DNA of 64,000 bases from Dendrosporobacter quercicolus (GCF_900104455.1 NZ_FNHB01000014.1:1-64000), one strand, 5' to 3'; counted from the stretch's first letter, positions 1 through 9,122 are shown. Program-made: numbers and translations. Notes: generated by a model from the sequence alone, not told the origin.

Positions 1-99
<99 letters not shown>

Positions 100-304
100 A
101 GTATTATGAAGAACCTTGATGGCTCTTTATTTATTTCTTAAAGTTAAGAAACTGACTCGCGATTTTCCAACCGCGACGCAGCATTTATGCTGCTAGTACT
201 GACAGTTCCTGTAGAACTGTTCAGGGCACATCTGGCATTTTTATCTTACATTGTTTAGTTTTCAGGGAACACTTGCTGCTTGCCGCCGTTAGGCAGCTTG
301 TATA

Positions 305-333
305 TATTAACATAACAGCTTTCATCATGTCAA
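305..333 (-). promoter_or_regulatory. rrn promoter P2
   Basis: On the minus strand a perfect -35 box TTGACA (328-333) is followed after 17 bases by TTAATA (305-310). It lies downstream of P1 within the rRNA leader, an arrangement typical of tandem rrn promoters. Confidence 0.65.
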
Positions 334-380
334 TATATTTTTTTTGGCAGTTTGTGCCACCGCTCAGCGGCGACTTATTT

Positions 381-410
381 ATAATAGCACTTTGAGTAAA
401 TCATTGTCAA
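381..410 (-). promoter_or_regulatory. rrn promoter P1
   Basis: On the minus strand TTGACA (405-410) is followed after 18 bases by TATTAT (381-386), in an AT-rich context with a run of T just upstream of the -35 box. It would start transcription near 374, about 275 bases before the 16S gene. Confidence 0.75.
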
Positions 411-430
411 GAAAAAAATTTCAATGAGAT

Positions 431-1375
431 TTATAAGAACTTTTTTACTGCACTGCCATTTAAATAGGTGCACAACTTGCCTTGCCGGCTATCCTGGGCT
501 TCAAGCATTTTTTCGATGTCATCCCTGATTTTCCACCAGCCGGTTTGCCAGTTGGTAAACAAAGTATTGCTTTGCGGAGCGCGGCCAAGCAGTCTTTGCA
601 CAACAATTTGCGGGTGGAGATATTCCAAAAAGGTTACGACCCTCTGAACATATTCTTCTTTGCTGATCAACTGTAATTCGCCCCGCTGATACATCTCGGC
701 CATCACTGTTCCTTTAACAATATAAAGCGCGTGCAGTTTTACCTGCTCAACGCCCAGCGCCGATAAAATCTTGGCGTTTTCAATGACGTCAGTCCTATTG
801 TCCCACGGCAAGTTCAAAATCAAATGGACGCAAACATCAATTTTATATTTTTTAATGCGCAAAACCGCATCTATGAATTCAGCCAGAGTATGACCCCGGT
901 TCACTTGGACCAAAGAATGATAATTGACAGTTTGCAAGCCTAACTCAAGGCTGATATCCTTCCCCTGCTCGCGCCCAATCCCGCACAACATCTCCAGATA
1001 TTGGTCATTGACACAGTCCGGCCGTGTTGCCAGCGCAATACTGACAATATCAGGCTGGCAAGCTTGCTGCACATAGTGTTTTAATTGGTCAGGCGGCAAA
1101 TAAGTATTGCTGAAATTTTGGAAGTAGGCAATGAACTTCTCAGCTTTATACTTAGGGGAAATGTGCGCCCGGTTAGCATTGATCTGGTCTGTAACCGTCA
1201 TTGAGGCCGGAAGATTTTCATAGCCTGCGCCTATTTCGCCGCAAAAAGTGCACCCCTGCGTCCCGCAGGCGCCGTCGCGATTAGGGCAGGTAACCGGTAA
1301 CCCTACCGGCAGTTTATACACTTTTTCGCCATACCGCCGTTTTAGATATTCGGAATATGTGTTGTATCGTTGCAT
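431..1375 (-). CDS. Radical SAM protein, YhcC / TIGR01212 family
   Basis: A 314-residue protein beginning MQRYNTYSEYLKRRYGEKVY, the conserved opening of the YhcC/TIGR01212 radical SAM family. Shortly after comes a cysteine cluster CPNRDGACGTQGCTFCGE that should bind the 4Fe-4S cluster which cleaves S-adenosylmethionine, with family motifs such as LELGLQTV and HLILNLPWD further on. The substrate is unknown to me. The start at 1375 is chosen because GGGAGGG lies just upstream and the family begins here; the reading frame is open further back to 1642 but overlaps the preceding gene. It follows the stop of the upstream radical SAM gene by one base, so the two are one operon. It ends just before the rrn promoters. 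Confidence 0.9.
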   Translation of the reverse strand: MQRYNTYSEYLKRRYGEKVYKLPVGLPVTCPNRDGACGTQGCTFCGEIGAGYENLPASMTVTDQINANRAHISPKYKAEKFIAYFQNFSNTYLPPDQLKHYVQQACQPDIVSIALATRPDCVNDQYLEMLCGIGREQGKDISLELGLQTVNYHSLVQVNRGHTLAEFIDAVLRIKKYKIDVCVHLILNLPWDNRTDVIENAKILSALGVEQVKLHALYIVKGTVMAEMYQRGELQLISKEEYVQRVVTFLEYLHPQIVVQRLLGRAPQSNTLFTNWQTGWWKIRDDIEKMLEAQDSRQGKLCTYLNGSAVKKFL

Positions 1376-1376
1376 T

Positions 1377-3131
1377 TTATTGCCCTCCCTGCCAAAAATC
1401 ATGCCGGTCAATCGTTTTACAGCCAACACTGTCTCCGGCCAGCAAGAATAGTACCGGTTGGTTGGCAATGGCCAAACTTTTGTCTCCCGCCAAATAAGCG
1501 GGAATATCAATTGAAAATACTTCAATATGATATTTTTTCTTAAGCTCCCGCCAAGTGCCGAATTGATAATCCGGAATGTATTTGCGAACAAGCTCCGTAT
1601 TGCGCCAGAATCTAGTGGTTTCTTCATTCCACCTATTTTCATTCCAGTTTAGCACTTCCGGCCTGATCGAACCGCGATCATTCACTAAAGCATCGAATTT
1701 CAATAATTCAGCACACAGTAAAACAGCTGCCTGATAGTGCTTTTGGCAAAATTCAAACAGGTGCAGGTAAAGCGCTTTGGCGCTGTGCGCCACAAGATGG
1801 AGCTGATTCTCTTCCCAAAACTCTGTCAATGCAGTATAAAACGCAAAGGCATTACCGCCATGAAATTCGATAAAACAGTCTAATGAATTTGAAAATCGGT
1901 TGGTATTATATATTTGTTCGAAAACGCTTTCCAGCAACTGCAATTTGCGGATTTCATGGTAGGCTAAATACTTGTTCCCCAACACCTGATATGGCGCTGA
2001 TTCCATAAAAATATAACGGTGTTCCCCGGCGCTGCATCTTATTCCCGACCCTTTCAACATTTTTAAAAAACCAAGCTGCAGCATCTGCGGCTTTAGACGG
2101 TACACATCATTGAACGACCGGCCAAACTGCTCATAGTTCTCCTCGGGAAGACCAACAATTAAATCCAAATGAACGTGAATATTGCCGAACGAAATAATTC
2201 TGGTTACATACTCAACAATTTTAGGCCAGTTATTGCTTCGTTTAATTTTGATTAAGGTCGGCTTATGAGTTGATTGCACGCCGATTTCCAGCTGCACCCT
2301 GCCCTTGGGCATGGCCTTTAGCACCGTTAAAGCTTCATCATCTAATAGATCCGCGGCTATCTCAAAGTGGAAATTGGTCCGGCAATCCTGGGACGCAATA
2401 AACTTTAGCAGCGGCAGATAGTGGTCTTTCCTGGCATTGAAGGTCCGGTCAACAAACTTTACTTGCCTGACCTCGTGTTTGATAAAAAAACGCAAATCCT
2501 GCATTACCCGTTCTAATGACAAGAAGCGCACTCCGCTAGTCGTGCTTGACAGGCAATACTGGCAGGAAAACGGGCAGCCGCGCGAGCTTTCATAATAAAT
2601 GATCTTATCCTTTAAGACCGTCATATCATCATCCTGATAAGGAAAAGGTATTCGGTCAAGCTCCGCTACGATTCCCGGCCCGCCTGTACTGGCAATCCTT
2701 CCATTAACACGCCCTGTTAAATTGGCAATTCCGGCAATGCCGGAATTTGCTTTTAAACTGCTCAGCAGCCGGTGCAAGGTTTCCTCGCCTTCCCCCTGGA
2801 TAATATAGTCAACAGCACTGTAGTCAGTCATAATTTCAGCCGGATCATACGATACTTCAGGGCCGCCTAAAATAATCACCGTATCGGGAAGTACTTTTTT
2901 CAGCAAACCGGCCAACTCCAGAGTCATGCCGATATTCCAGATATAACAGGCCAGGCCGACAACCTTTGGCTGCTCGGCGTATAGCTGGCTGAGAATTTCC
3001 AACAGCCCGTTATTAATACTAAACTCCCGGATCGTAATGTCACCGACTGAGCGGCAGAAATTACGCAAGTATCTTAGTGCCAATGAGGAATGAATGTACT
3101 TGGCATTGAGTGTAGCTAAAACTATTTTCAT
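1377..3131 (-). CDS. B12-binding domain radical SAM protein (DUF4080 type)
   Basis: A 584-residue protein. Residues about 1-135 form a cobalamin-binding-type Rossmann domain (MKIVLATLNAKYIHSSLALR opening, LGGPEVSYDP), followed by a radical SAM domain with CPFSCQYCLSS as the 4Fe-4S motif near residue 190. The C-terminal 200 residues match what I know of the DUF4080 family. Members are predicted B12-dependent radical SAM enzymes; the reaction is not known. The start at 3131 is preceded by GGTGATAGGTGG on the coding strand. It sits one base upstream of the YhcC-like gene, suggesting co-translation and perhaps a shared tRNA, cofactor or metabolite modification role (inference). Confidence 0.88.
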   Translation of the reverse strand: MKIVLATLNAKYIHSSLALRYLRNFCRSVGDITIREFSINNGLLEILSQLYAEQPKVVGLACYIWNIGMTLELAGLLKKVLPDTVIILGGPEVSYDPAEIMTDYSAVDYIIQGEGEETLHRLLSSLKANSGIAGIANLTGRVNGRIASTGGPGIVAELDRIPFPYQDDDMTVLKDKIIYYESSRGCPFSCQYCLSSTTSGVRFLSLERVMQDLRFFIKHEVRQVKFVDRTFNARKDHYLPLLKFIASQDCRTNFHFEIAADLLDDEALTVLKAMPKGRVQLEIGVQSTHKPTLIKIKRSNNWPKIVEYVTRIISFGNIHVHLDLIVGLPEENYEQFGRSFNDVYRLKPQMLQLGFLKMLKGSGIRCSAGEHRYIFMESAPYQVLGNKYLAYHEIRKLQLLESVFEQIYNTNRFSNSLDCFIEFHGGNAFAFYTALTEFWEENQLHLVAHSAKALYLHLFEFCQKHYQAAVLLCAELLKFDALVNDRGSIRPEVLNWNENRWNEETTRFWRNTELVRKYIPDYQFGTWRELKKKYHIEVFSIDIPAYLAGDKSLAIANQPVLFLLAGDSVGCKTIDRHDFWQGGQ

Positions 3132-3332
3132 CAGATTACCACCTATCACCTTACGGTTAAATCTAGTACCGTGCGTCACCTAAACATTGACTATCATACA
3201 ACCAGGCAGTGCGGAGAAAGCCGGCTTAAGCAGCAGGGTTTGTCAGGCGGTTGATGCGCCGGTACCACGCACCACAGCATAAAGCAGTGCATACAATACA
3301 CCAAGGTCAACTTTGAAAGAAGGTGTTAAACA

Positions 3333-4112
3333 ATGCGTATTGTTATTGACGGCCAAAAAATACCGGCAAATGTACGCGCCACCAAAGATTTGCTGCTTAC
3401 GCTAAAAACGATTGCCAAAACCCTGGACTGGAAGCTTTGGTATGATCCTGGCAATGAAGTCGTTTATATATCTTCTTCATCCAATGCTCAATCGACACCA
3501 GATGATTTATCACTGCAAATCATTACAGAAGTGGAAAGCAACCGTCTGCAGGGCAAAATTATTTGTTTGGATCCGGGCCATGGCGGCAGCGATCCCGGCG
3601 CAATCGGACCGAATGGCACAATGGAAAAAGAAAATACTTTAACCATTGCCCTTTTATTAAGTGAACTCCTTGAAATCAACGGCGCTACCGTAGTTATGGC
3701 CAGAGACGCTGATCAAAATGTGGCCTATCCCAATTCGACTCCGGACGATGAGCTTGTTGCCAGAGTGAATATTGCCAATGAGGCTGACGCTGATCTCCTG
3801 ATTAGTATTCATAATGACGCCTTTACCGGTATTACCGCTGCTGGGACAACTACTTTTCATTACGGTGATGAAGAATCCGCCGCCCTGGCCGGTTATGTCC
3901 AAAAATGCCTGGTGGAAGAGCTTGGCACCAAAGACCGCGGCTGCCGGTTCGCCAGCTTTTATGTGATCCGCTATGCCAAAATGCCGGCCATACTGGTTGA
4001 AGTCGCATTTATATCCAATCCGGAGGAAGAGCTGCTGTTAGCCAGCACCGATGGCCGAACCAAAGCGGCAAAAAGCATTTTCAACGGAATAGTCAAATAC
4101 TTTAAAGTATAA
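3333..4112 (+). CDS. N-acetylmuramoyl-L-alanine amidase (Amidase_3)
   Basis: A 259-residue zinc amidase that should cut the bond between muramic acid and the stem peptide in peptidoglycan. The Amidase_3 domain starts near residue 75 with CLDPGHGGSDPGAIGPNG (zinc histidine), then a glutamate in TMEKENTL, SIHNDA (second histidine) and the catalytic glutamate in ILVEVAFISNP. The first 55 residues look like a single copper-amine-oxidase-like stalk repeat (DGQKIPANV, LWYDPGNEVVYI). No signal peptide is visible, so it may act in the mother cell like the sporulation amidases or leave by another route. The start has GAAAGAAGGTG upstream. It stands alone, with oligoendopeptidase F next on the same strand. 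Confidence 0.87.
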   Translation: MRIVIDGQKIPANVRATKDLLLTLKTIAKTLDWKLWYDPGNEVVYISSSSNAQSTPDDLSLQIITEVESNRLQGKIICLDPGHGGSDPGAIGPNGTMEKENTLTIALLLSELLEINGATVVMARDADQNVAYPNSTPDDELVARVNIANEADADLLISIHNDAFTGITAAGTTTFHYGDEESAALAGYVQKCLVEELGTKDRGCRFASFYVIRYAKMPAILVEVAFISNPEEELLLASTDGRTKAAKSIFNGIVKYFKV

Positions 4113-4204
4113 CAAATTTAACTTTTCAGGATAATATAAACAGGAATTGATGTCCTCTTGTTCCAATAGTATATAAAGTATCTTAAACCAAAAGGAGCGT
4201 ACTC

Positions 4205-6088
4205 ATGTTGAAACTCCCAAAACTTTTCCCGCTGGTACTAAGCGCTATGGTCTTCGGCAGTACCGGCAACGCAGCGCCGGCGGCCAAATCCCAGGTGCCG
4301 GAACGCAGTGAAATACCGGCTCAGTACAAATGGCAGCTCAGCGATATTTATGCTGATGAAACCCTGTGGCAGAATGATTTTAACAAGTTAAAGACAGCAC
4401 TTGCCGCTATCGGTAAATTTAAAAACACATTAAATCAAAGCTCTGAAAACTTACTGGCCTGCCTGAAACTCCGGGATGAAATCGGCATCATCAGCGGCAA
4501 ACTCTATGCTTACGCCCGCATGCATCGCGACGAAGATTCCGGCAATGCCAAATATCAGGCCCTCACCGGCAAAACAGAAGCTTTATTGGCCGAGACCGGC
4601 ACGGCAACCGCTTATATTGAGCCGGAAATACTGGCTCTGCCTGAACAGCAGTTAAAAACCTTCAGTGCGCAGAACGCCGGGCTCAACGATTACCAGTTTT
4701 ATTTTGCCAACCTGCTTAGACAAAAGCAGCATGTCCTCACACCGGCCGAAGAAGAGATTTTATCCAGAATCAGCGAGGTTACACAGGCGCCTGAAAACAT
4801 ATTCCAAATGCTGGCCTATGCCGATATGAAGTTTCCGCAAACAATCGCCGAGGACGGCGGCCAAATACAGTTAAGCGAAGGACGCTACAATGCCCTTATT
4901 CGCTCGGCTGACCGGAACGTGCGCCGCCAGGCTTTCACCAACCTGTTCAACACCTATCGCAGCTACCGCAATACCTATGCCGCTACGCTCAATGCCAGCG
5001 TAAAGAAAAACCTGTTCTATGCCAAAACCCGCAAGTACCAATCCACCCTGGAATCAGCGCTAAAGTCCGACAACGTTCCTATAGAAGTTTACACTAATTT
5101 AATTTCAACTGTCCACAATAATCTGAAACCGCTCCAACGTTATGTAGCCTTAAAGAAAAAAGCCCTAAATCTTCCGGAAATACATATGTATGATTTATAT
5201 ACGCCTCTGGTTCAAGACGTCAGCATGAATATCCCTTATGAAGAAGCCCTCATCTTAGTCAAGGACAGTTTAAAGCCCTTAGGCCCTGAATATGGCGAAA
5301 TTTTAGCTAAAGGACTATCCTCAGGCTGGGTTGATGTCTATGAAAATCGCGGTAAACGAACCGGGGCTTACTGCTGGGGTACCCATACCGTTCACCCCTT
5401 TGTGCTGCTGAATTATAATGACCGCTATGACGCGGCATCAACCCTGACGCATGAAATGGGCCATGCTTTACATAGTTATTATAGCCACACCAGTCAGCCT
5501 TATGTAACCGCTTCCTATACAATATTCAGCGCCGAAGTGGCCTCAACAACGAACGAAATACTCCTGCTTGATTATATGCTGAATAAAATTACCGATAAAC
5601 AACAGCGGCTGTATCTGCTGAATCAATATTTGGAACAAATTCGCACCACCGTTTACCGCCAAACCATGTTCGCTGAATTTGAACTGCGCTTGTACGAAGC
5701 AGCCGAGCAGGGAGAAACCATCACTGCCGATATGCTTGATGCGCTGTGGCGGGAATTAAACGTAAAATATTATGGCAGTGATATCGTTTATGACACTGAG
5801 CTAAACGCAGAGTGGGCCAGAATTCCTCATTTTTACTCCCATTTTTACGTCTATCAGTACGTTACCGGCTATTCCGCCGCTACCGCTCTGGCTGATAAAA
5901 TCCAACACGGCGGGCCGGATGACCGCGAACGCTACCTAACCTTCTTAAAGAGCGGCGGCTCAGATTACTCGCTCAATTTACTAAAAGCGGCCGGAGTGGA
6001 TATGTCGTCGCCTAAGCCAATTGAAATAACCTTAGCCAAGTTCTCCGCCAGACTGGCGGAGCTTGAGAAACTGCTAAACGGCTCCTGA
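4205..6088 (+). CDS. pepF: Oligoendopeptidase F, M3 family, exported
   Basis: A 627-residue zinc metallopeptidase of the M3/PepF type. The metal site HEMGHALHS lies at about residues 416-424, with the downstream glutamate region FSAEVASTTNE supplying the third ligand. The family's N-terminal helical region (QYKWQLSDIYADETLWQ) is intact. Unlike many cytosolic PepF proteins this one begins with an apparent signal peptide (LFPLVLSAMVFGSTGNAAPAA), so it probably acts outside the cytoplasmic membrane on oligopeptides. The ribosome binding site AAAGGAG lies 9 bases before the ATG. A very strong hairpin ends the unit. Confidence 0.92.
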   Translation: MLKLPKLFPLVLSAMVFGSTGNAAPAAKSQVPERSEIPAQYKWQLSDIYADETLWQNDFNKLKTALAAIGKFKNTLNQSSENLLACLKLRDEIGIISGKLYAYARMHRDEDSGNAKYQALTGKTEALLAETGTATAYIEPEILALPEQQLKTFSAQNAGLNDYQFYFANLLRQKQHVLTPAEEEILSRISEVTQAPENIFQMLAYADMKFPQTIAEDGGQIQLSEGRYNALIRSADRNVRRQAFTNLFNTYRSYRNTYAATLNASVKKNLFYAKTRKYQSTLESALKSDNVPIEVYTNLISTVHNNLKPLQRYVALKKKALNLPEIHMYDLYTPLVQDVSMNIPYEEALILVKDSLKPLGPEYGEILAKGLSSGWVDVYENRGKRTGAYCWGTHTVHPFVLLNYNDRYDAASTLTHEMGHALHSYYSHTSQPYVTASYTIFSAEVASTTNEILLLDYMLNKITDKQQRLYLLNQYLEQIRTTVYRQTMFAEFELRLYEAAEQGETITADMLDALWRELNVKYYGSDIVYDTELNAEWARIPHFYSHFYVYQYVTGYSAATALADKIQHGGPDDRERYLTFLKSGGSDYSLNLLKAAGVDMSSPKPIEITLAKFSARLAELEKLLNGS

Positions 6089-6120
6089 TATCTGCGGACA
6101 TCAGGCCTGCTAGTACTGCG

Positions 6121-6166
6121 TAAAGATAAGGGGCGCCTCATTCAGATGAGGCGCCCCTTATCTTTA
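6121..6166. terminator. Long perfect hairpin after pepF
   Basis: A perfect 21-base-pair stem (6121-6141 with 6146-6166) closed by a 4-base loop. It has a GC-rich centre (GGGGCGCCTC) and AT-rich flanks, and sits 32 bases after the pepF stop. It lacks a long T run but the stem ends in TCTTTA. Most likely the pepF transcription terminator. Confidence 0.7.
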
Positions 6167-6207
6167 CTACAGCGCGAACAATCCCATTTTTTACAAGAAC
6201 GCTAAGG

Positions 6208-6237
6208 TTATAAATGCAAAGTTTTACTAAGATACTA
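6208..6237 (+). promoter_or_regulatory. Possible sigma-G-like (forespore) promoter of the NHEJ operon
   Basis: TTATA (6208-6212), an 18-base spacer and GATACTA (6231-6237) resemble the sigma-G pattern GYATR-N18-CATNNTA, with one mismatch in each box. No good sigma-A promoter is seen here. In Bacillus subtilis the Ku-LigD genes are expressed in the forespore; applying that here is inference. Confidence 0.3.
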
Positions 6238-6254
6238 ACCAGGGGAGGAATTTT

Positions 6255-7226
6255 ATGATGCAACTGTTCAAACCCATGCTGGCAAAAGCGGCAAGATTAC
6301 CTGCAGACCAGGAAAACTACAGTTATGAAATCAAATGGGACGGCATTCGCGCGATTGCCTATCTGGAAAAAAAACAGTTAAAACTTTTTAGCCGCAACCA
6401 GCTTGACATCACGGCCCAATATCCCGAACTGCAGCAATTAGCGTTAAAGCATCAGCAAAACAGTTTGATCTTAGACGGTGAAATCATTACTTTTAATGCC
6501 CAGGGGCAGCCTTCTTTTGAATTATTGCAGAAACGAATGAATTTATCTTCAGCCAAATCAATTCAGCAAATCTGTCAAACCGTACCGGTTACTTATATTA
6601 TTTTTGATCTGCTGGCCAATGACGGCCGCCTGCTGTTAGAAGAGCGTTATACGGAGCGGCGGGCAAAGCTGGAAAAACTGCGCTTGTCCGGCCTTCATTG
6701 GCAGACGCCGGCTTACCAGGCCGGAACCGGTATAACAATGTTGAAGGCCACCAAGTCCCTGGGACTGGAAGGAATCATCGCCAAACGCCTGAACAGCCCC
6801 TATCTGCCTGGCAAACGCTCAGGCGACTGGCTCAAAATCAAGCATATCGCCCAACAAGAACTGGTCATTGGCGGCTGGGTTGAGGGACAGGGAAAACGTA
6901 CCGGAACAATCGGCGCGCTTTTGGTTGGCTATTATGACCCCGCCCCGGCGAGAAACAGGCAGCTCAACTATGCCGGAAAAGTCGGCTCCGGCTTTAGCGA
7001 AGATACTTTGGCAATGCTAAAACAAACTTTTCGTTCCCTGCAGCGCTCAACCTCGCCGTTCGCCGGACCAACGCCGGCCGGAGCCATATTTATCGAACCA
7101 AACCTGGTTGGCCAATTTGAATTTACCGAATGGACCGGCAACAATACGCTGCGTCACCCGGTATTTAAAGGACTTCGCCCCGATAAAGACCCCCGTACCG
7201 TTGTTCGTGAACCGGCGCCAACTTAA
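6255..7226 (+). CDS. ligD: ATP-dependent DNA ligase, stand-alone LigD ligase domain
   Basis: A 323-residue enzyme that seals nicks and breaks using ATP. Nucleotidyl-transferase motif I is KWDGIR with the AMP-accepting lysine at residue 27; motif III (TYIIFDLLANDG), motif IV (EGIIAKR) and motif V (WLKIK) follow in order. The last 110 residues form the OB-fold half (GGWVEGQGKRTGTIGALLVG). Its length equals the ligase domain of multifunctional LigD, with no polymerase or phosphoesterase domain fused. GGGGAGG precedes the ATG at a good distance. It is first in a three-gene operon; Ku follows after 21 bases. Confidence 0.93.
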   Translation: MMQLFKPMLAKAARLPADQENYSYEIKWDGIRAIAYLEKKQLKLFSRNQLDITAQYPELQQLALKHQQNSLILDGEIITFNAQGQPSFELLQKRMNLSSAKSIQQICQTVPVTYIIFDLLANDGRLLLEERYTERRAKLEKLRLSGLHWQTPAYQAGTGITMLKATKSLGLEGIIAKRLNSPYLPGKRSGDWLKIKHIAQQELVIGGWVEGQGKRTGTIGALLVGYYDPAPARNRQLNYAGKVGSGFSEDTLAMLKQTFRSLQRSTSPFAGPTPAGAIFIEPNLVGQFEFTEWTGNNTLRHPVFKGLRPDKDPRTVVREPAPT

Positions 7227-7247
7227 ATCTGCATGGAGGTGGTTACA

Positions 7248-8075
7248 TTGCCAAGGCCAGTATGGAGCGGATCAATCAGCTTCGGATTAGTCAATGTCCC
7301 GGTAAAGATGTACAATACGGTCAGACGTAAAACAATCCGTTTTAATCAGCTGCGAAAATCAGACGGCTGCCGTATCCGTTTAAAAAAGACATGCGCGGCT
7401 GACGGCGCCGAGGTAACAAATGAGCAAATCGTCAAAGGTTACGAAATATCGCCCGATCAGTACGTCATCGTAACACAGGATGATCTGGATGCCTTAAACC
7501 CCAAGGCGTCTAAAACCATTGCCATTGAAGATTTTGTATTGTCGGAGCAAATAAACCCCATTTATTATGAGCAGGCCTATTATCTTGTACCGGATAAAAG
7601 CTCAGTCAAAGCCTACATGCTCTTACTCTCGGCAATGCAGTCAGCCAACCGGGTAGCAATTGCCAGGCTGGTCATACGTAATAAGGAACAGCTTACCGCC
7701 ATTCGCCCGGCCGACAATCTTTTAACCCTGTCGACCATGCATTTTGCCGATGAAATGATACCGCATACCGCCCTGGATGACCTGCCGGCCGATCAATCGC
7801 CGCCCGATAAACGGGAGCTGGCAATCGCAATGCAATTGATAGAATCACTCTCCACAGACTTTGATCATCAAAAATATCATGATGACTACCGGGAAAAAGT
7901 AATGGAAATGATTGAGCAAAAAGCTGAAGGGCAGCAGATCGTTAATCAGCCGGCCGCAACGCAAAATACCAAAGTCGTCGATCTTATGGCTGCGCTTGAG
8001 GCCAGTCTTGCCGCCATTAAGAAGGATCAGCCCGAGCCGGCCAAAACCAGGAGGAAAAAATCCCGTGCCCAATAA
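7248..8075 (+). CDS. ku: Ku protein, non-homologous end joining
   Basis: A 275-residue homodimeric DNA end-binding protein that threads onto broken ends and recruits the ligase and polymerase. The opening PRPVWSGSISFGLVNVPVKM is diagnostic of bacterial Ku, and the central ring-forming segment (YYEQAYYLVPDKSSVKAYML) is present. The C-terminus is basic (KTRRKKSRAQ), as in many Ku proteins where the tail contacts DNA. The start is a TTG at 7248, 7 bases after GGAGGTGG; an ATG at 7233 lies before that ribosome binding site and is unlikely. The last 11 bases overlap the polymerase gene. Confidence 0.95.
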   Translation: MPRPVWSGSISFGLVNVPVKMYNTVRRKTIRFNQLRKSDGCRIRLKKTCAADGAEVTNEQIVKGYEISPDQYVIVTQDDLDALNPKASKTIAIEDFVLSEQINPIYYEQAYYLVPDKSSVKAYMLLLSAMQSANRVAIARLVIRNKEQLTAIRPADNLLTLSTMHFADEMIPHTALDDLPADQSPPDKRELAIAMQLIESLSTDFDHQKYHDDYREKVMEMIEQKAEGQQIVNQPAATQNTKVVDLMAALEASLAAIKKDQPEPAKTRRKKSRAQ

Positions 8076-9006
8076 AAGTATAATTGAAGTAGGCGGCAAA
8101 CAATTAAAGCTATCCAATCTGGATAAAATTTTTTACCCTTCCACAGCGTTCACCAAAGGACAGGTAATTGATTATTATATTCGTATTGCGCCAGTCCTGC
8201 TGCCGCACCTGAAAGGGCGCCCGCTGACGCTGAAGCGCTATCCGAATGGAGCGCTGCAAAAATTCTTTTACCAAAAGGAATGCCCGTCATCAAAACCGGA
8301 CTGGTTGCAAACCGCCCCCATTTGGAGTGAGAGCAATCAAAAAAACACCAATTTCTGCCTGGTTGAAGATCTCCCTTCACTCATCTGGTCGGCTAATTTG
8401 GCGGCACTCGAATTGCACACCTCCTTATCGCTGGCGCAAACTATATTACAGCCCACCATGGTCGTCTTTGATCTTGATCCCGGCCCGCCGGCCGCCATCC
8501 TACAGTGCGCCAGAGTAAGTTTATGGCTGCGGCAACTATTGTCCGCCCATTCCCTCCAGGCATTTCCCAAAACCTCCGGCTCAAAAGGTCTCCAGGTATA
8601 CCTGCCGCTGAATACTCCGGCCGACTATGATCAAACCAAAACATTCGCCCGCAAAATCGCTCTGCTGCTCGAACAAAGCTATCCGGAATATGTTGTGTCC
8701 AATATGAGGAAATCACTGCGGACAGGCAAGGTTTTCGTCGACTGGAGCCAGAATGACGACCACAAGACCACGGTTTGCGTCTACTCCCTGCGCGCCCGTG
8801 AGCTGCCTACCGTTTCAACGCCGGTATCCTGGCAGGAGGTTGAAGCCGCCCTGGCTAAGCGCGACCCTGACTTGCTGGTTTTTAACGCCCAGCAAGTGTT
8901 GGAACGGGTTGCCGCCGACGGTGATTTATTTGCCCCGGTGCTCACTGTGCGGCAAAAGCTGCCTAAGCCTGAGACGCTGGCGGCAATTGCGAAGAATGTA
9001 CATTAA
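8065..9006 (+). CDS. ligD: LigD-type polymerase/primase, stand-alone
   Basis: A 313-residue archaeo-eukaryotic-primase-fold enzyme of the LigD polymerase type, which fills gaps during end joining. Seen are the entry motif SNLDKIFYPSTAFTKGQVID, the metal-binding acidic pair VVFDLDPG, KTSGSKGLQVYLPL, and the third acidic motif VFVDWSQNDDHKTT. The start is GTG at 8065, 9 bases after AGGAGGAAAA and inside the end of ku, so translation is probably coupled. Neither this protein nor the ligase carries the 3'-phosphoesterase domain of classical LigD. Confidence 0.92.
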   Translation: MPNKSIIEVGGKQLKLSNLDKIFYPSTAFTKGQVIDYYIRIAPVLLPHLKGRPLTLKRYPNGALQKFFYQKECPSSKPDWLQTAPIWSESNQKNTNFCLVEDLPSLIWSANLAALELHTSLSLAQTILQPTMVVFDLDPGPPAAILQCARVSLWLRQLLSAHSLQAFPKTSGSKGLQVYLPLNTPADYDQTKTFARKIALLLEQSYPEYVVSNMRKSLRTGKVFVDWSQNDDHKTTVCVYSLRARELPTVSTPVSWQEVEAALAKRDPDLLVFNAQQVLERVAADGDLFAPVLTVRQKLPKPETLAAIAKNVH

Positions 9007-9122
9007 AAAGGACGTGGGTTATCCGACCCCGGCATAAGCGGGCAAAAGAACGGCATTAACCACGGAGGACACGGGGGGGTTACGGAGGGCTGTGATGACA
9101 TTATCTTTAGGCTGGATTTCAA

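Larger units (their letters stand above)
100..430 (-). other. rRNA operon leader and promoter region
   Basis: This stretch between the 16S gene and the next coding region holds no gene. It carries two tandem promoters (at 305-333 and 381-410) and a transcribed leader. The leader contains a box close to the sequence TGTTCCCTGAAAACTAAACA (minus strand, about 250-272), which resembles the boxA-type anti-termination or processing sequences often found in Firmicute rrn leaders. That function is inferred from similarity only. Confidence 0.7.
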
